Origin: Chrysoperla carnea
Taxonomy: Eukaryota > Arthropoda > Insecta > Neuroptera > Chrysopidae
Assembly: GCF_905475395.1 (NCBI RefSeq)
Contig: NC_058338.1
Span: 72,923,435 to 72,987,434, forward strand
Length of the DNA stretch: 64,000 bases
Reading direction: 5' to 3'
The notes beneath the pieces are model-generated. The model did no database searches. It was not told the DNA's origin and worked only from the letters and a program-made list of their open reading frames with translations. Below, piece by piece: positions 58,070-64,000 of the stretch (the stretch's first letter is position 1; each line of letters starts with the position of its first letter). A program made the translations under genes and the position numbers.

Positions 58070-58215
58070 TGAGATAGACAGACAACCGGAAATGGACTAA
58101 TTAGGTGATTTTATGAACACCTATACCAATATTTTTTTTGTAGCATCAATATTTCTGAGCGTTACAAACTTGGGACTAAACTTAGCATACCTTGCATATT
58201 ACATATATGCATGTT
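58070..58215 (-). repeat. Family R1 repeat, copy 10 (5' end only, reverse)
   Basis: GATAGACAGACAACCGGAAA, GAACACCTATACCAATATTT, GCGTTACAAACTTGGGACTA, then ACATATATGCATGTTATA. Confidence 0.65.
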
Positions 58216-59046
58216 ATAAGTAATTAAGCAAACAAAAATTAAGCGATTTTTTTTAAGATAAAATTATTCCTGTTTGAAACAACGAGGAATTTTGTCGCGT
58301 ACGATTTTAGTCAATATTTTCCCAATTTTTTTCTATTCCCTTTTAACAAAATCTATGAAATTCAAAAATCGGATTCGTTTATTAACGATTGTGTGAATAT
58401 TTTGAAATATGTCCTAAAGTCCTTCAAGACAACTTTTATCCCAAAATGATTCTGGAGATACGATGAAAAATGCTTATCTAATCGTCAAATGAGCTATGAA
58501 TTTTTATGTCACTCTTAATATCACTAAATAATCCATAGATTTTCAAAATCAAAGGGAATTTTCAAAATGGAAGGGAAGGGACTGAATGTATTATAATAGT
58601 AGCGGCAAAGAGCATAGGTCCTATAGTCTTTGAGTAGCGGTACCTATCAGAATAAGATCAAACTAACATAATAAACGTCATGGACGCACACCTAAAGAGT
58701 CAACAGCAAATAGACATATTTCTATGCAATCGTCTATGCACAAATTTGAAGAGTTGAATGAATGTGAAGTGAATAGGTTAATTTTTGAATTTTATATTAT
58801 TTTAACTTGCTAAATAAATATAAATAATATTTGTAATATATAGATATTATATAAAAGATTATGCGTGACTCTTATTTAGTTTAATTAAATGCTGTAAACA
58901 AGTTTTTTAGTGAATTTTTTAAAATGGTTTGTTATGATTTACAATATTTTATAGGTTACAAAATTTATGTTTGTAGATGCTTTAAATATTATTTTCGAAA
59001 TTATTTTAAATTAATATGAATTATTATTTAATTATACGTCTTACAG
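58216..59046. other. Sequence immediately upstream of the first Prp40 exon seen
   Basis: AT-rich DNA ending in a good acceptor (ATACGTCTTACAG at 59046). Since the exon opens at a 3' splice site, this is intron. Confidence 0.6.

Positions 59047-64000
<4,954 letters not shown>

Overview
The window is AT-rich, intron-bearing animal DNA. Gene content (THEM6-like thioesterases, Prp40 splicing factor), a nuclear tRNA-Glu, tRNA-derived SINEs with a CCTAA-type tail and abundant short DNA transposons point to an arthropod, most likely an insect. I cannot name the species from the sequence. There are only three protein-coding genes with solid support, plus one intact tRNA. Most of the rest is transposon-derived, and an unusual share of it is built as inverted repeats able to fold into long hairpins.

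Layout. 210-2568 (minus): a complete three-exon THEM6-like gene (216 aa). 2569-8626: intergenic, with an unidentified coding-like stretch at 5.3-5.7 kb and a large foldback at 6.06-6.9 kb. 8780-27078 (minus): a second, paralogous THEM6-like gene with the same exon phases and an identical 215-bp middle exon, but with a 17.2-kb first intron. That intron holds a tRNA-Glu(UUC), two near-identical inverted 1.7-kb copies of a LINE-containing composite, a hAT-type element with a perfect 8-bp target duplication, and several copies of a recurring 0.55-kb repeat (family R1). The terminal exon of this gene ends in TGA-C and is followed by a further 50 sense codons in the same frame: the most interesting coding observation here.

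27079-59046: about 32 kb with no gene I can identify. It is a mosaic of repeats: R1 copies, Helitron-like fragments, several foldback elements, a palindrome carrying two opposed tRNA-like units, two tRNA-derived SINEs, and two almost identical 1.28-kb elements with 467-bp terminal inverted repeats flanked by TA. Part of it may be 5' intron of the next gene.

59047-64000 (plus, runs off the edge): exons of Prp40/PRPF40, with a proline-rich segment, two WW domains and most of five FF domains. Every intron junction was placed by eye with GT/AG and continuous phase. The 5' exon(s) with the start codon were not found.

The two thioesterase paralogues are a tandem duplication and probably both ER-membrane proteins; Prp40 is a nuclear U1 snRNP-associated factor. 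No functional link between them is implied. No prokaryotic system, CRISPR array or viral gene was seen.
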